Assembly: GCF_964019385.1 (NCBI RefSeq)
Contig: NC_088647.1
Span: 6,984,428-7,048,427 of the forward strand
Direction: 5' to 3'
Origin: Sycon ciliatum
Lineage: Eukaryota > Porifera > Calcarea > Leucosolenida > Sycettidae
Length of the DNA: 64,000 nt
The position numbers and the translations under genes were made by a program. The notes beneath the pieces were generated by a model. That model was not told the DNA's origin, made no database searches, and was given only the letters and a program-made list of their open reading frames with translations. Shown here one piece after another: positions 34,119 to 44,777 of this stretch. Position 1 is the first letter of the stretch, and each line of letters begins with the position of its first letter.

Positions 34119-37100
34119 GTTACACTGAAAACCGTCTCCAGTGCTGTGAATGCTGCTCACGCTCTGCTTAGCATGAGTATTGCATACGACCTGCTCTATC
34201 ACAATCTGACGGCGAGCACAAGACACCGCGTCTCCAGCAGGGTGATCGCGGAGACAGCTAAGCTCGAGAGGTACATCCTACACAGGCCGGCGTCAGCATC
34301 AGACTGTAGCTGTACGTCGCCACCAGTCATCAGCGTGGCTCTCTTGGCAGGATCACTGGCTAGCCAGCATGATGGCAACATGACCGCGGCGCTGCTGAGG
34401 CAGAACACGGCCAAGCGGGAAATGGAACAGCTGCTGGAAGGTCTGCAGCATGTCACCGACGGATCTGTACCCACACGGCTTGGTCACTGCAACTACATGT
34501 ACGCCACACGGGCGATATTCCTTTACATGCACCTGGCCAGGAGACACCTGGATGCTGATCATTCCAAGCATCCATGGTTACTGCGTCACTTCTCCTTCAT
34601 GGTATCTACTGCACCACCGGGCTATCTTGAGTCCACGGCCATTCCGGGGAATAACAACCCGATGTCCTATGGTCCCGAGGCGCAATTCCGGTTCCTGGAC
34701 TCATTTGCGATGAAGAATGGTCATGGTTATTGGCTGGCCGAGATGATACGCCTCAACCGTACGGCCGAGCCGGGCTTCAACGCATTGCATGCGTCGCGCT
34801 ATCACCACATGCAGGCATTTGAACTGCTCTGGAACGTGCCCGGCCCGACGTCCGTGCCACCGGACAAGTTGCTGCGCTCGCCAAGCCTCACGGTCCTGCC
34901 CGACTGGGGTGGGGCGGTATATGGGGCAGGTCCTCTACCGGGGGCGACACACCTTGGTGTCCGGGTCGGGCATGCGATAGTAGATGACGGAGATCAGGAA
35001 GCATTGTTTTCCTGCAAGTTTGCAGGTCAGCATGCTAAGCAACAGTCACTGTTCTTTTCACCTCATGGTAAGCCGTTTATCACCGAGCCAGTCCGTGCAG
35101 CTTCAGGCCAACTGCAACAACAGAATGGCTGGGAGTTTCGAACCAATGCTGGGGGACACACCATTGGAAGCTGCACGGCCGAAGATTACAAGCATTCCAT
35201 GACAACAGGCACAGCTGGAGATGCAGCAGCCGTGGACGCTGCAGGCATCATAACGGCACTGGAGCACGATGGCGTTGTGTTCGTGCTGAGCGAGCTAGTA
35301 GGAATGTACTGTGCCAGTGCACGTCTTAAGAGCCACACTCGAGCTCTGTTTTTACTTGACAGCGACACACTGCTAGTTGTGGATGCCATAGAGAAACAAG
35401 AAGCGAGCATTGCAACACACGGCAATGTATTCTGGCATAGCAGTTATGAACCGTTTGAAAGCCTGGATCACGACACTAGTGGCGCAGCTCAGGCAAATGG
35501 CCAGAACTATATATTCTGGTTCTCAGATCAGCCTGGAGTGTCGGCATCAACCGGTCTCACTACCTTACCTGAGCGCGATGAAGATGGCAATGCGAGTAAG
35601 CACCATCACTATCTGAATGTATCTGTGCCATTGGAACAACCGATAACACGCATTGTCTGGCTGCTCACAGCAAACCCCAATATCACGCCTTCGTTCGAGT
35701 TCTCGCGCTCATCGGGACTCGGCGTTGAGCTGCTGGTGAACACATCCGGGCAGACACGTTGTGCCTACGACTACAGGATCTCGCTGGTCACCGGCCATTC
35801 TCACGTGAACAACCGCTATATTTGGCATTGCACAGGGTCCCTTGCACGTATAGAGCTGGGTACAGCAGCAGCAGCAGTAGTAGAAGCAGCACCGTCTGGA
35901 GTGGGAAATGTCACGTCAGCCAAGCAGATCAAGGACCAGTCACACTCCACAGTAGCAGTGACTACCGCTAGCAACTCACTGGTGTGCAATCTGAGCAAGG
36001 TTGCTGATAGAAGCACAGACTATCTTCTGTACATTGCCGTGTTGTATGTACTCGGTCTGGGTGCACTGGTCTTTCAGTTCACTGTTCTGCAGCGCAGCGA
36101 GCCTGTCTGTCTGTGCTGCTGGATTTGCGTTAGCTGTGCGCTCTCCTGTGTTCTCGTGCTGAAAGTGGTGGCAATCACTATTGCGCTGAGCTCCAGTCAG
36201 GTCAGCATTTGTGAAGGAGAACGTTTTAAAGCAGCTATCTATTCCAACCAGGATGATCAGTCGTCGTCCCCGCAAATCATGACATTCTGTAACTCATCCT
36301 TGCCCAGAGCCGACACATCACTCACAGACTGGCGATCATCAGCCGAAAGTCCCAGCGTCATATTCACGTCCCTACCAATGTCCAGGACAAGCGTGCTCGC
36401 AGCGGAGACCCTACTCGAGAGAAGTCTTGATGCCGTTCTTCTGCCCATGCACAATCTTTCCGAGCATGGTGACATGAGGTGGGACAGCCTCTCGCCATGC
36501 GTTTGGGCAGATGATGAAGTATCTACTTGGAGGTACATGACGTTCTCATGGCTTAGAGAGCTGAAGGAGGCTTCTCTGGATGCAAGTTTGGTCTCTCCCA
36601 ACTGGCTATCCGAACAGAAGACCAATTCATCAGATGAGCTGTTTCAAGCACAGCACAAGCTGGAAAGAGACCCGTCTGCTCTAGCCATCCTGGCTGATTG
36701 GAATGCAGAATGGTTGCTGAAGATGAAGTGGTTCATTGAAGATATGCGGCCGTCTCGACTTGTTGTTCTTGTGGATGATCCGCGACAATGGGTAGCTGAC
36801 GTTCTGAGAGAGCAAACACTCACGCCAGAAAAGCAAGAGCAAAACCTGACAGGTCAAATCTCAGCTCTATTTAATCTCCGCCATCATTACGAATGCGACC
36901 AGGCTGATCCGTGTACAGTAATGTTTAACAGTCTTATCCTCTCCGCCCGAGAAGAACACCGCAAGGTGCCCGCAAACACCACCGCCGTGTTGGCCAGGCT
37001 ATGGTCTGCATACACTAACATATCGCTGTGCCTGGCCAGCAAACCACCATTCTCTAAGAGTGTCCGTTTCATCCCCGTCGGACAGTTCCTGGAGCAAGGA

Positions 37101-37328
37101 ACACACATTGCTCGACGTCTTTATCAGTTTCTAGGAATACCGTTCCGACCAGAAGTACAACGGTATATTGAAGACGTTACATGTATGACTGGTTTAGCTA
37201 GCCATGCATCACTATACCATGCTTTCAAAGCACAACACTGGTCAAACAGTCTGAACTCGTCTGACGTCTCCATTGTAGATTCTCTGTGCCAGGACACAAT
37301 GCGTGTCTTTGGGTACTCACCTCACTAA
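34119..37328 (+). CDS. Dermatan-sulfate epimerase-like gene B, exon 2 of 2; probable pseudo-enzyme
   Basis: Joined protein about 1303 residues, uninterrupted. The fold-level pattern is retained: AAHALLSMSIAYDLLYHNL, ATRAIFLYMHLARRH, HPWLLRHFSF, YGPEAQFRFLDSF, LPDWGGAVYGAG, GKPFITEP and the two membrane segments (about 869-892, 896-920), then the sulfotransferase-like domain (from about 979). The catalytic positions are gone. The YxHNHMP segment of A and C is DCSCTSPPV here. EGVxY is RLGHCNY, with Asn aligned to the Tyr. NAGHEHPD is FAGQHAKQ, with no His at the H450 position. The Glu of FITE is kept. The degenerate 3' cofactor motif is VLVDDPRQWV. Inference: a secretory-pathway family member without epimerase activity, perhaps a scaffold or regulator of A or C. 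A (GT)n tract starts within about 10 bases of the stop codon. Confidence 0.85.
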   Translation, partial: VTLKTVSSAVNAAHALLSMSIAYDLLYHNLTASTRHRVSSRVIAETAKLERYILHRPASASDCSCTSPPVISVALLAGSLASQHDGNMTAALLRQNTAKREMEQLLEGLQHVTDGSVPTRLGHCNYMYATRAIFLYMHLARRHLDADHSKHPWLLRHFSFMVSTAPPGYLESTAIPGNNNPMSYGPEAQFRFLDSFAMKNGHGYWLAEMIRLNRTAEPGFNALHASRYHHMQAFELLWNVPGPTSVPPDKLLRSPSLTVLPDWGGAVYGAGPLPGATHLGVRVGHAIVDDGDQEALFSCKFAGQHAKQQSLFFSPHGKPFITEPVRAASGQLQQQNGWEFRTNAGGHTIGSCTAEDYKHSMTTGTAGDAAAVDAAGIITALEHDGVVFVLSELVGMYCASARLKSHTRALFLLDSDTLLVVDAIEKQEASIATHGNVFWHSSYEPFESLDHDTSGAAQANGQNYIFWFSDQPGVSASTGLTTLPERDEDGNASKHHHYLNVSVPLEQPITRIVWLLTANPNITPSFEFSRSSGLGVELLVNTSGQTRCAYDYRISLVTGHSHVNNRYIWHCTGSLARIELGTAAAAVVEAAPSGVGNVTSAKQIKDQSHSTVAVTTASNSLVCNLSKVADRSTDYLLYIAVLYVLGLGALVFQFTVLQRSEPVCLCCWICVSCALSCVLVLKVVAITIALSSSQVSICEGERFKAAIYSNQDDQSSSPQIMTFCNSSLPRADTSLTDWRSSAESPSVIFTSLPMSRTSVLAAETLLERSLDAVLLPMHNLSEHGDMRWDSLSPCVWADDEVSTWRYMTFSWLRELKEASLDASLVSPNWLSEQKTNSSDELFQAQHKLERDPSALAILADWNAEWLLKMKWFIEDMRPSRLVVLVDDPRQWVADVLREQTLTPEKQEQNLTGQISALFNLRHHYECDQADPCTVMFNSLILSAREEHRKVPANTTAVLARLWSAYTNISLCLASKPPFSKSVRFIPVGQFLEQGTHIARRLYQFLGIPFRPEVQRYIEDVTCMTGLASHASLYHAFKAQHWSNSLNSSDVSIVDSLCQDTMRVFGYSPH

Positions 37329-37333
37329 TGGGA

Positions 37334-37395
<62 letters not shown>
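37334..37395. repeat. (GT)n microsatellite just after gene B
   Basis: A GT tract of about 30 units begins within ten bases of the gene B stop codon, hence in its 3' UTR. A second GT tract lies at 37510-37545. Confidence 0.95.
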
Positions 37396-37396
<1 letters not shown>

Positions 37397-37545
37397 CGGA
37401 GCGGCTTCCTAGTGGCAGTGCTGACTTCTCTCGAACTCTCTCTTCTACTCTCCCCTATCTCGGGGGCGGCGTGGCCAAGCATTTGGCAGCTGTACACCAG
37501 GCCAGGCCAGGTGTGTGTGTGTGTGTGTGTGTGTGTGTCTGTGTG

Positions 37546-38082
37546 TCTGTCCGGGTGTGTGCACATGAACATGTGTGCCATGACTGTGAGTATGCAGGTG
37601 TGTGTGTTTGTCTAGCTTCTCGTATGCTGTCTCAGCTCACACATAGGTGTTCGTTTACTGGCTGCCTTGGGTTGTTGACACATTATTTTAGCCTTGACTC
37701 AATTATTTTTTTAGGTAGAAAATGATTTAATCAGTATTTATTACAGCCTCTAGCCAACACAATGAATTCAACCGAGGCTACTTGAGTACAGCATTTGAAA
37801 TGTACCATGATGTATGATTTTACCTTCTACTATTGAACGATTGCAAGCTTGCATTAGAACTTGCATTCCATCCAGAAAAAAAGAAGATGACCACCGGGTT
37901 GTAGTTAGCGCGGTGTGCCGGATGATCTTACACATCTTTTGACATCATCCACCTGTATTTGGCATTCTTTGTTGCCATGGGGACGTAGCATGTATTCATC
38001 TTTGCCAACAAGCACTGGAGCTTTCCACTAATACAAATGACATATTTTTTATAACGTGTGGCCGCCCGCCATTGTGGTGGAT
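37546..38082. other. Intergenic, nothing recognised
   Basis: No supported gene or repeat between the GT and CT tracts. Confidence 0.45.
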
Positions 38083-38275
<193 letters not shown>

Positions 38276-38949
38276 CGGGACACACTTACTTGGCTTGTCA
38301 ACGTTTTCAAAAGTACTTCAGTATCATTCAAGGGCAGGACCTGTGTTCTAAAGTAACAATGAACAAAAATAATAGCTACATCCACTACCACGTGTTGTAG
38401 ATCACGTGGCGATACTAATCACGCTGTCAAATCAGGGCAACTGTAACATGCTAGCCGCATAGCAGAACTATAGAGCACATTCATACATAACTATGGCTGT
38501 ATAGTGAAGGTAGTACAACGCCTGTGGTCGTGAGATCCGACCAGCTTCTTCGACCATAGGTATCAGAGTCATTGTAATCTGGGTGTCATCGGCTCGATAA
38601 AATTGAGGGTAAAAGAGAAAACATGCAAAGGTTGGAAAAAATGGAGGAGACAACCCCTGACAAGGTAGATAAAAATAATGGCAGTGCAAGAAAGTTACGA
38701 CCAACGAGGAATGAACGGCAGTGAGAAAGAGTATGCATGACACAGAAGATTACCACCGCGTAGATTTGGATGCATGTTTCGTGCACGTGTGCAGTGGCGG
38801 CATGCACGACTGAGATAAGCAAGTACCGGTGCACTGCCAGGTATAGGGCTCAGGGTGTGTCCAAGAACTACACGGTCTAGTAATGTTAGGCAAGTGGGGA
38901 AGGATTATGGATGTGACAGTCATGAGTGTTATGCAGCTACTGGCCAGAT
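38276..38949. other. Downstream (3') of the TRIM gene; no gene recognised
   Basis: Should hold the TRIM 3' UTR on the minus strand. No supported frame is seen. Confidence 0.4.
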
Positions 38950-40869
38950 TCACAGGAGCGTAACAACGTCGTCTTTGTAATGGAGCGAAACAATCCAGCA
39001 CAGGTCGCCTGTCACGTTTTGAATGGTTTCCGTGGCACCCGTTCTCTCATGATAGCCAGTGAGGGTACGTTGGTCATGATCCACAGTGAGTTGAATGATG
39101 TCACTGCTTTTCCAAGGCTGACCAAGCGATCTTCGTATCAGGCTGAATGGACTAGTAGAGCCGTCCCAGCCAAAACATTTGGCCTTGTCTTGTAGGAACG
39201 TATGAAACTGAGGAGCGGTAGACGAGCAGGCGCCGAGAAAGATGTGGCTGTTGCCTGACTTGTCAATTCTCACCTTCTGTGTACTTACACCGGTCTGTCT
39301 ACCCATCGGTGTAGTGCCCACGGATGCATAGCTAACTCTATATCTTAGACACTTGACAGAGGTTCCATCACCTTCAATCGCCAAATGACTGCTACAGCGG
39401 GCTGCATCGAACACCGGCTTTGTCATAGCACTAACCAGCAGCCCATGTGGACTTCCTTGCAGGTGACAACCAGCAACAGTAGCTGATACTGTGTGTAGAC
39501 CAGCTGGCAATGATCCCTGATCAATTTGAACACGTCCAGGTAATGATTCACACAGAGTGTCCAAACTCAACACGTCCTCATCATCACAGCTCTTCACAGT
39601 AACTCTAACTGCGATGTTGTCAAGTTGTGCTTGGCTAACAACGATGGCTGGGGGAGGAGTACATGAAGCGACAGTTGTGGCATCTGCAGCAGGAGCAATG
39701 TCAGTACACACATCCAGTTGAAGATGAAGGACAACATCATCATGAGTCGTTACTTTGTCAGGACATTCCAGTACGGCACAGTCAACCACATCCAGAACAC
39801 CTCCACATTTCTCAATGTCATTCTGCAGTTCTGTGGTGTCGGTACTGGCAAAGACGATGCCACCAGCTGTGCATGGCTTCCCTTCCACTCCTGTTGTTTT
39901 AATAGCTTTGTCCAAGGTTCCATCTAGCCACGAAAACATACGCAGCAGGTCAACCTCATCTGAAAGTGACTGCAGAATGAGCCCAGCACTCTCCACTTGT
40001 GCAACGCACTCTTGCAGGCGATTCAGCTGCTTTTCTAGTGGTATCAGCTTCTTTGACCTCATCGCATCCAGCTTCGCTAACAGATCTGCTTCACGCTTCT
40101 TCAATCTTTCCATCAGCTCCGTAGTAAAGTCGGTGACCTTTGTAGAAGCGCACTCTGTTTGTTTATCTAGTGCTTCAATATTCTTGCTGACATTTCTCAT
40201 GGCGATGGTAATGACACCATCAGATTCGGATGTACAGCTAGCTAGCTTTTCAGAAAGCTTGTCACGTGACATTTGACTTGCACTGTGGATGTCCAAGACC
40301 TGATGATCTTGTTTGTGTGAAGGTGCCAGCTTGCATCTTGGGCACAGAATCTGGTTACATTGGACGCAGAATCGACTCAAATTTTCATTTGTGTGCAATG
40401 CACACTTTCGACTTTGTTGATCGTTTGTTTCCCCTGTCGAACCTTTCCTTGATGAGGATGCGGCGCCGGCTGGGCCGATGGGTTTGACAATATGCCCTCT
40501 ACTGCTTTTAAATAGAGGATGGCTGGCGGCGTGGATATTACACATCTTCACGTGGCAGTTCTCACAATTGTTAGTGGCTGGTGTATCGTCTCCGCATTCT
40601 TCGCATGCAGATATCGCCCGACTCTCATCGTTATCCGCTACACTCTCCAGATTTCCATGGAGCCGGAGCACAACATTTGGCAGTGACCGTAGCGGCTCCA
40701 CACCAACAGACAGCTGCGTGGAGGAGAAACATTGCGGACACTTGATTGATCCGTCAAAGTCGATGTTATTTTGCACACAGGGAACGCACAGCGTGTGCAG
40801 ACAGGAAATATACTTTAGAGTTGTGCTCGATGAGCCACAACCACTACACTGAGCAGTCGGAGTCGACAT
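38950..40869 (-). CDS. TRIM-type E3 ubiquitin ligase: RING, two B-boxes, coiled coil, filamin-like and SPRY-like domains, 639 aa
   Basis: Likely cytosolic ubiquitin ligase. The C3HC4 RING uses Cys 8, 11, 23, His 25, Cys 28, 31, 44 and 47. B-box 1 starts at CEECGDD (89). B-box 2 starts at CALHTNENLSRFCVQCNQ (about 156). A charged coiled coil follows (about 200-320, with ELMERLKKREADLLAKLDAM). Near 380-480 a filamin/ABP280-like repeat ends LPAGLHTVSATVAGCHLQGS. The C-terminal 150 residues resemble a SPRY domain (DIIQLTVDHDQRTLTGYHE, LCWIVSLHYKDD). RING plus filamin recalls TRIM45/TRIM2-3 relatives, but a filamin-SPRY pairing is unusual, so I give no symbol. Single exon, complete, transcribed against the flanking epimerase genes B and C. 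The SPRY-like region would recognise substrates. Confidence 0.85.
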   Translation of the reverse strand: MSTPTAQCSGCGSSSTTLKYISCLHTLCVPCVQNNIDFDGSIKCPQCFSSTQLSVGVEPLRSLPNVVLRLHGNLESVADNDESRAISACEECGDDTPATNNCENCHVKMCNIHAASHPLFKSSRGHIVKPIGPAGAASSSRKGSTGETNDQQSRKCALHTNENLSRFCVQCNQILCPRCKLAPSHKQDHQVLDIHSASQMSRDKLSEKLASCTSESDGVITIAMRNVSKNIEALDKQTECASTKVTDFTTELMERLKKREADLLAKLDAMRSKKLIPLEKQLNRLQECVAQVESAGLILQSLSDEVDLLRMFSWLDGTLDKAIKTTGVEGKPCTAGGIVFASTDTTELQNDIEKCGGVLDVVDCAVLECPDKVTTHDDVVLHLQLDVCTDIAPAADATTVASCTPPPAIVVSQAQLDNIAVRVTVKSCDDEDVLSLDTLCESLPGRVQIDQGSLPAGLHTVSATVAGCHLQGSPHGLLVSAMTKPVFDAARCSSHLAIEGDGTSVKCLRYRVSYASVGTTPMGRQTGVSTQKVRIDKSGNSHIFLGACSSTAPQFHTFLQDKAKCFGWDGSTSPFSLIRRSLGQPWKSSDIIQLTVDHDQRTLTGYHERTGATETIQNVTGDLCWIVSLHYKDDVVTLL

Positions 40870-41027
40870 CGCCCGCGGCGGAGACGTTGGAAGTAATAAT
40901 TACTGGTTCAGGTGGAAGAATGAAAAGCCGCCCGAACTATCTTCGTCCTCCCTCTTCTCTAAGTCTTGTATGTAGTTACTAGTACTGTATTTCCTCGATT
41001 AACTGTTGTACGAGTACATAACAGCAA

Positions 41028-41086
41028 GAGTCCATAACCCCCGCGGGCCCGGGCGGGGTTATCAGGGGTTAACCGGTTATGGACTC
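41028..41086. repeat. Hairpin with a G+C-rich loop
   Basis: AAGAGTCCATAACCCC is mirrored by GGTTATGGACTCTT around a CGCGGGCCCGGGCGG centre, within 200 bases of the TRIM start codon. It may be a small MITE. Confidence 0.6.
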
Positions 41087-41119
41087 TTGATAACAGACTC
41101 GATTCTGCTAGCGCTAGCA

Positions 41120-41405
41120 CAGTTGAACATCGATTATCCGACCACCTCAGGGCAGACAACTGTCAGGCGGTGTTCAGATAAGGCACATGTTCTGGATAAG
41201 AAAAAACTGTCCCTCACACACTTTCAGTGGTTATTACTAGCCGCACGACCTTTTTACTTTTTACTTTTCAAAATTTTCGTATTTTTTGAATGGCTCACTA
41301 CATGCACAGTGCGTACTAGTACTCTACGGCACGTGCGCCCAAAAAAGCTGTTACGGATAATCAAATGGTCGGATAGTCGATGTGCGGATAATCGATGTTC
41401 AACTG
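41120..41405. mobile_element. Tigger-like MITE, CAGTTGAACATCG ends
   Basis: The ends CAGTTGAACATCGATTATCC are inverted and perfect over 20 bases. A second inverted TCGGATAGTCGATG motif lies just inside the right end. TA follows the right end, while the left flank is less clear. The flanks are GCTAGCGC-rich palindromes. Confidence 0.8.
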
Positions 41406-41976
41406 TAGCGCGCTAGCGCCTTCCGGGAATTCCGCGAAGTAAGTTCCGGTCCTCCATCGCGCTCAGCTACCACGCACTATGTCTGTACCAGTCAACTACT
41501 CAGTCAGACGTCTAGACGTCAGTAGACGGTAGCCATACCTGCACGGCGGCAGCAAACGGTCCGAGTCGTGATGTCGCAGTCTACGTCTACAACCACGGTA
41601 CCGCGGTCTACTCTACTCTCTAGCCCACACTGCTGGGCCACAGGCTACATGAAGATCTGACAAGTGACCAGGTACGTGACAGTACGAGTAGTCAGGAGTC
41701 GCCTTTACAAGAGAACACCGGTACGCACCATGAACACAATGACAAACGAGGTATCGATCAATGATCAAAAAAATGTACTCATACTGTCATAGTACATACT
41801 CCATGGGGGATCCAGTAGGCAGTACTGCACTGTCTGCATGCAGTCCATAGTAACTAACTTTATCTCATGTCGTCGGGCGAAAATACCAAATTTCAGAAAT
41901 CCTTGTTGCTTTTGGACGAAATCATTGTTCGGACGCCTGAAGTCGTGATGCTCTGCACTCTTACTAGTCATAGTTG
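41406..41976. other. Region upstream of gene C
   Basis: No gene. The gene C promoter is expected here. Several CGTCTAC and GTACTAC-type short repeats are present. Confidence 0.4.
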
Positions 41977-43563
41977 ATGATGGCCGGAGAGATTCAGTGC
42001 ATGGCAGGGAGCGCCACAAAGCGAGCCACGTGGCGCGTGACTCCAGCGCTCGCGACAAGTATCCTCCTATGGATTCTCGTGTTTGTCGGATTGGCCACTT
42101 GTGTCCAACCGCGAATGCAGTCACGGAATACCAGGAGAAAGCAGTCTGAACACCAGCTGCAGCAGCAGCAGCGGCAGCCGTTTAGAAATATCGCTGCTGG
42201 TAGAAATGTTGGTGACCGTACACGAATACTGAGAGACCGTGGCCATAGTCAGCGGCAAGGCGATGAAACATCCCAGCTGAGGCACGTACAGCGAGAGCGT
42301 GCTTGGGACGATCGTAGAGGAAATCTTGCCATGCGTCCGGGGGCGCGCGCCGCTGTTCGCAGGGATGGTTCCCGTCATACTATCCAAGACTTCCAACCTG
42401 CGAACAGGGATACTACCTACGGCCAAGGGCAGAGAGTAGAAATGCATAAGCCTGGCAATCGTGTACGTGCTGTACCTCCCATGCAGTATAGACACGTCAC
42501 GCAGGCAGCACATGCGCATGGAGTAGATCTACGTAGTCAGAGTTTGAAGCAGAGTAGAGCAGCAGATGATAGCTCTCGGTTACGACAGCCTGGTCAGCCA
42601 ATTGACTCCAGACGTGCCACACTCAGCGTACACCAACTAACCACTAACGCAAACTCTGCGCAGCGTCAAGGAATGGCAGCATCCAGAGCCAATGCCATGA
42701 ATGACGATGATGCGACGAGAGCAAAGCGAGAAGATATGATGGAGAAGGAGGAGCAGCAGCCGGATGACAAAGATGGTGATGAAACGCACGAGGGCGACAC
42801 CGATGGTGGGAATACGGTGGCAAACGTTGCTCATGCTAACGAGGACAGCAGTGAGACCCCACCAAACGTCGCTGGCAACACCGACCGGGACAATGGCGAC
42901 ACCGCAAACGACGAGCATGACGTGAATACATCTCCCACTCTGTCGCCGGAAGAGCAGGAGAAAGTCGACCGTGAGCGAGTGGCGGAGGACGAGAAGGTTC
43001 CGGACCCGGCTGTAGCAGCGGATGTGGACATGGATACAGTGCAGAGTGAGCCGATAGAAGAAGACACTGGTGTGGAAGGCACTGTCAGTGCCAGAGTGGA
43101 TGCTGAAAATAAAGATAACGTCGCCCCAGCTCAAAAACCGGTCAATCGTAACCGATTTGGTGAGCTGCAAGCGCAACTCGCTGACTTGCACAAGTCAGTG
43201 CAAACGCCGACAGCCAATCCACTGCCAAGCTATGAACAGCTTCTACACGGATCACGAATACGCGAGGGCCATCCAATGCTGTTATTCGGCGATGCGGAGT
43301 TAAAGAGTCTGATCAAACAAACACACAACACACACTCTGGAATCTACAATGACATGAAGGCAGCTGTCAAGGTAATGCTCCAGGATGAGAAGAAGTACCT
43401 GCCCCCGGTTGCGGAGCTGGACTTTGCAACGTCTTGGAATGAGCAATACGGCAACCGGCTGGTTGTTCTGGCAATCTACGGAGCATTGTCCCCAGATGAC
43501 CTGGCTGGACGCGCTGTCGCTGTGAGAAGTCTGCGCCGCTTGACGGCCTACAGCAGCTGGAAG
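41977..43563 (+). CDS. Dermatan-sulfate epimerase-like gene C, exon 1 of 2, with a long charged N-terminal extension
   Basis: 529 residues, starting at one of two adjacent ATGs (41977, 41980). A hydrophobic signal or anchor (LATSILLWILVFVGLATCV, about residues 28-46) is followed by some 370 residues of low complexity: first basic and Gln/Arg-rich, then very acidic (for example KEEQQPDDKDGDETHEGDTD). The family motif GHPMLLFGDAELKSLIKQ then begins near residue 430. The exon ends in phase 0 after SWK at a GTAGGT donor, the same site as in A and B. A large disordered stem between membrane and epimerase domain is not known to me in this family. It could be a spacer or a site for modification. Confidence 0.8.
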
Positions 43564-43575
43564 GTAGGTGCCGAG

Positions 43576-43576
<1 letters not shown>

Positions 43577-43610
<34 letters not shown>

Positions 43611-43686
43611 CCAGCACAAGTTGCTATGGCTTCTGCAGTAGCATCGCTATCATCGCCTCTGGCGATGGGCGTCAAATGGTCAAATG

Positions 43687-43717
<31 letters not shown>

Positions 43718-43785
43718 TGTGTGTGTGTGTGTGAGTGTGTGTGTGTGAGTGAGTGTGTGTGTGTGTGTGAGTGAGTGAGTGAGTG
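43577..43785. repeat. (GT)n tracts in intron C
   Basis: Two GT tracts, 43577-43608 and 43686-43785, the second with GAGT interruptions. Confidence 0.95.
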
Positions 43786-43931
43786 TCAATTGAATTGCAT
43801 GAGTACACATATCCTCCCCCCCCCCCCCCCAGGGCTGGCGTATATGCAGGGCATATGGCTCGTAGGCCATGACTGTACCAGATCTTACAAATTCCAGCTT
43901 TCATGGATGGAATGTCCAGTGTGGAAACAAG

Positions 43932-44321
43932 TACCGTACTCACTTGATTAGAAGCCCCTCTTGAATAATAGCCCCTCTACAAGGACTGTTTGAAAAATAC
44001 AAGCCCCTCTCGAATAGAAGTCTGGACTACTATTCACAAAGCATGGGGTGACCAGGTAGTGCCATGTATGAAGGTCAAGTGTGCAAAGAACATCTCGTGC
44101 ATGTTCATATTGGTACATATCCTGGTCGACGTAGTGTGTGCAAACTAACTCGGGGCCGAGTTGCTGTGAATATGAAAGTTTTAGAGATTCAATTGGAATA
44201 CTGGTATGGAATGAAACAATAAACGCCCCTCTCGAATAGAAGCCCCTCTTGAATAGAAGCCTCCTCAAAATTGGTATTGAAAAAATAGAAGCCCCCGGCT
44301 TCTAATCGAGTGAGTACGGTA
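43932..44321. mobile_element. MITE with TACCGTACTCACTTGATTAG ends
   Basis: The left end is mirrored by CTAATCGAGTGAGTACGGTA at the right, with TA as the likely target. AGAAGCCCCTCT motifs are repeated at least four times, in both halves. Confidence 0.8.
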
Positions 44322-44682
44322 TGTGAACGCACTAATAACCAATCCTCGCTAGAGTCTCCCTCTCCTCAACTGTTTCTTCTTGTCCAGCGTGGACTACTGG
44401 GATTGTTGTGCGTATGCTGCTGGTGAAATGTGTAGCGGAAACAACCAGATATTATGCAGCAAAGAGCTGGGTATGCATCCTCCAATGACACTGAAGTTAT
44501 GCACGGTGCCCTGTGGCCGACTTGGGGCCGTACCACCACCACCACCTGCCCTGAATTATCTCACTATCTGCACTCACCAAGGAGATACGACTTCGTAGGT
44601 TTCCCGTGGTGCTTTCCTCCTTCCTACGTGTTGCCTTCGGTACTTATAGTCTGTATTCTTGTACGTGCATCTCACCATCATA

Positions 44683-44753
<71 letters not shown>
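44683..44753. repeat. (CT)n microsatellite before exon 2 of gene C
   Basis: A pure CT tract upstream of the acceptor. It could act as an extended polypyrimidine tract. Confidence 0.95.
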
Positions 44754-44755
<2 letters not shown>

Positions 44756-44777
44756 TTGCGTTGACATTTTTCTACAG

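Larger units (their letters stand above)
43564..44777 (+). other. Intron 1 of gene C
   Basis: Donor GTAGGT, acceptor TTTTCTACAG. It holds GT microsatellites from 43577 (13 bases after the donor), a C run at 43814-43831, a MITE and a CT tract that ends about 25 bases before exon 2. Confidence 0.85.
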
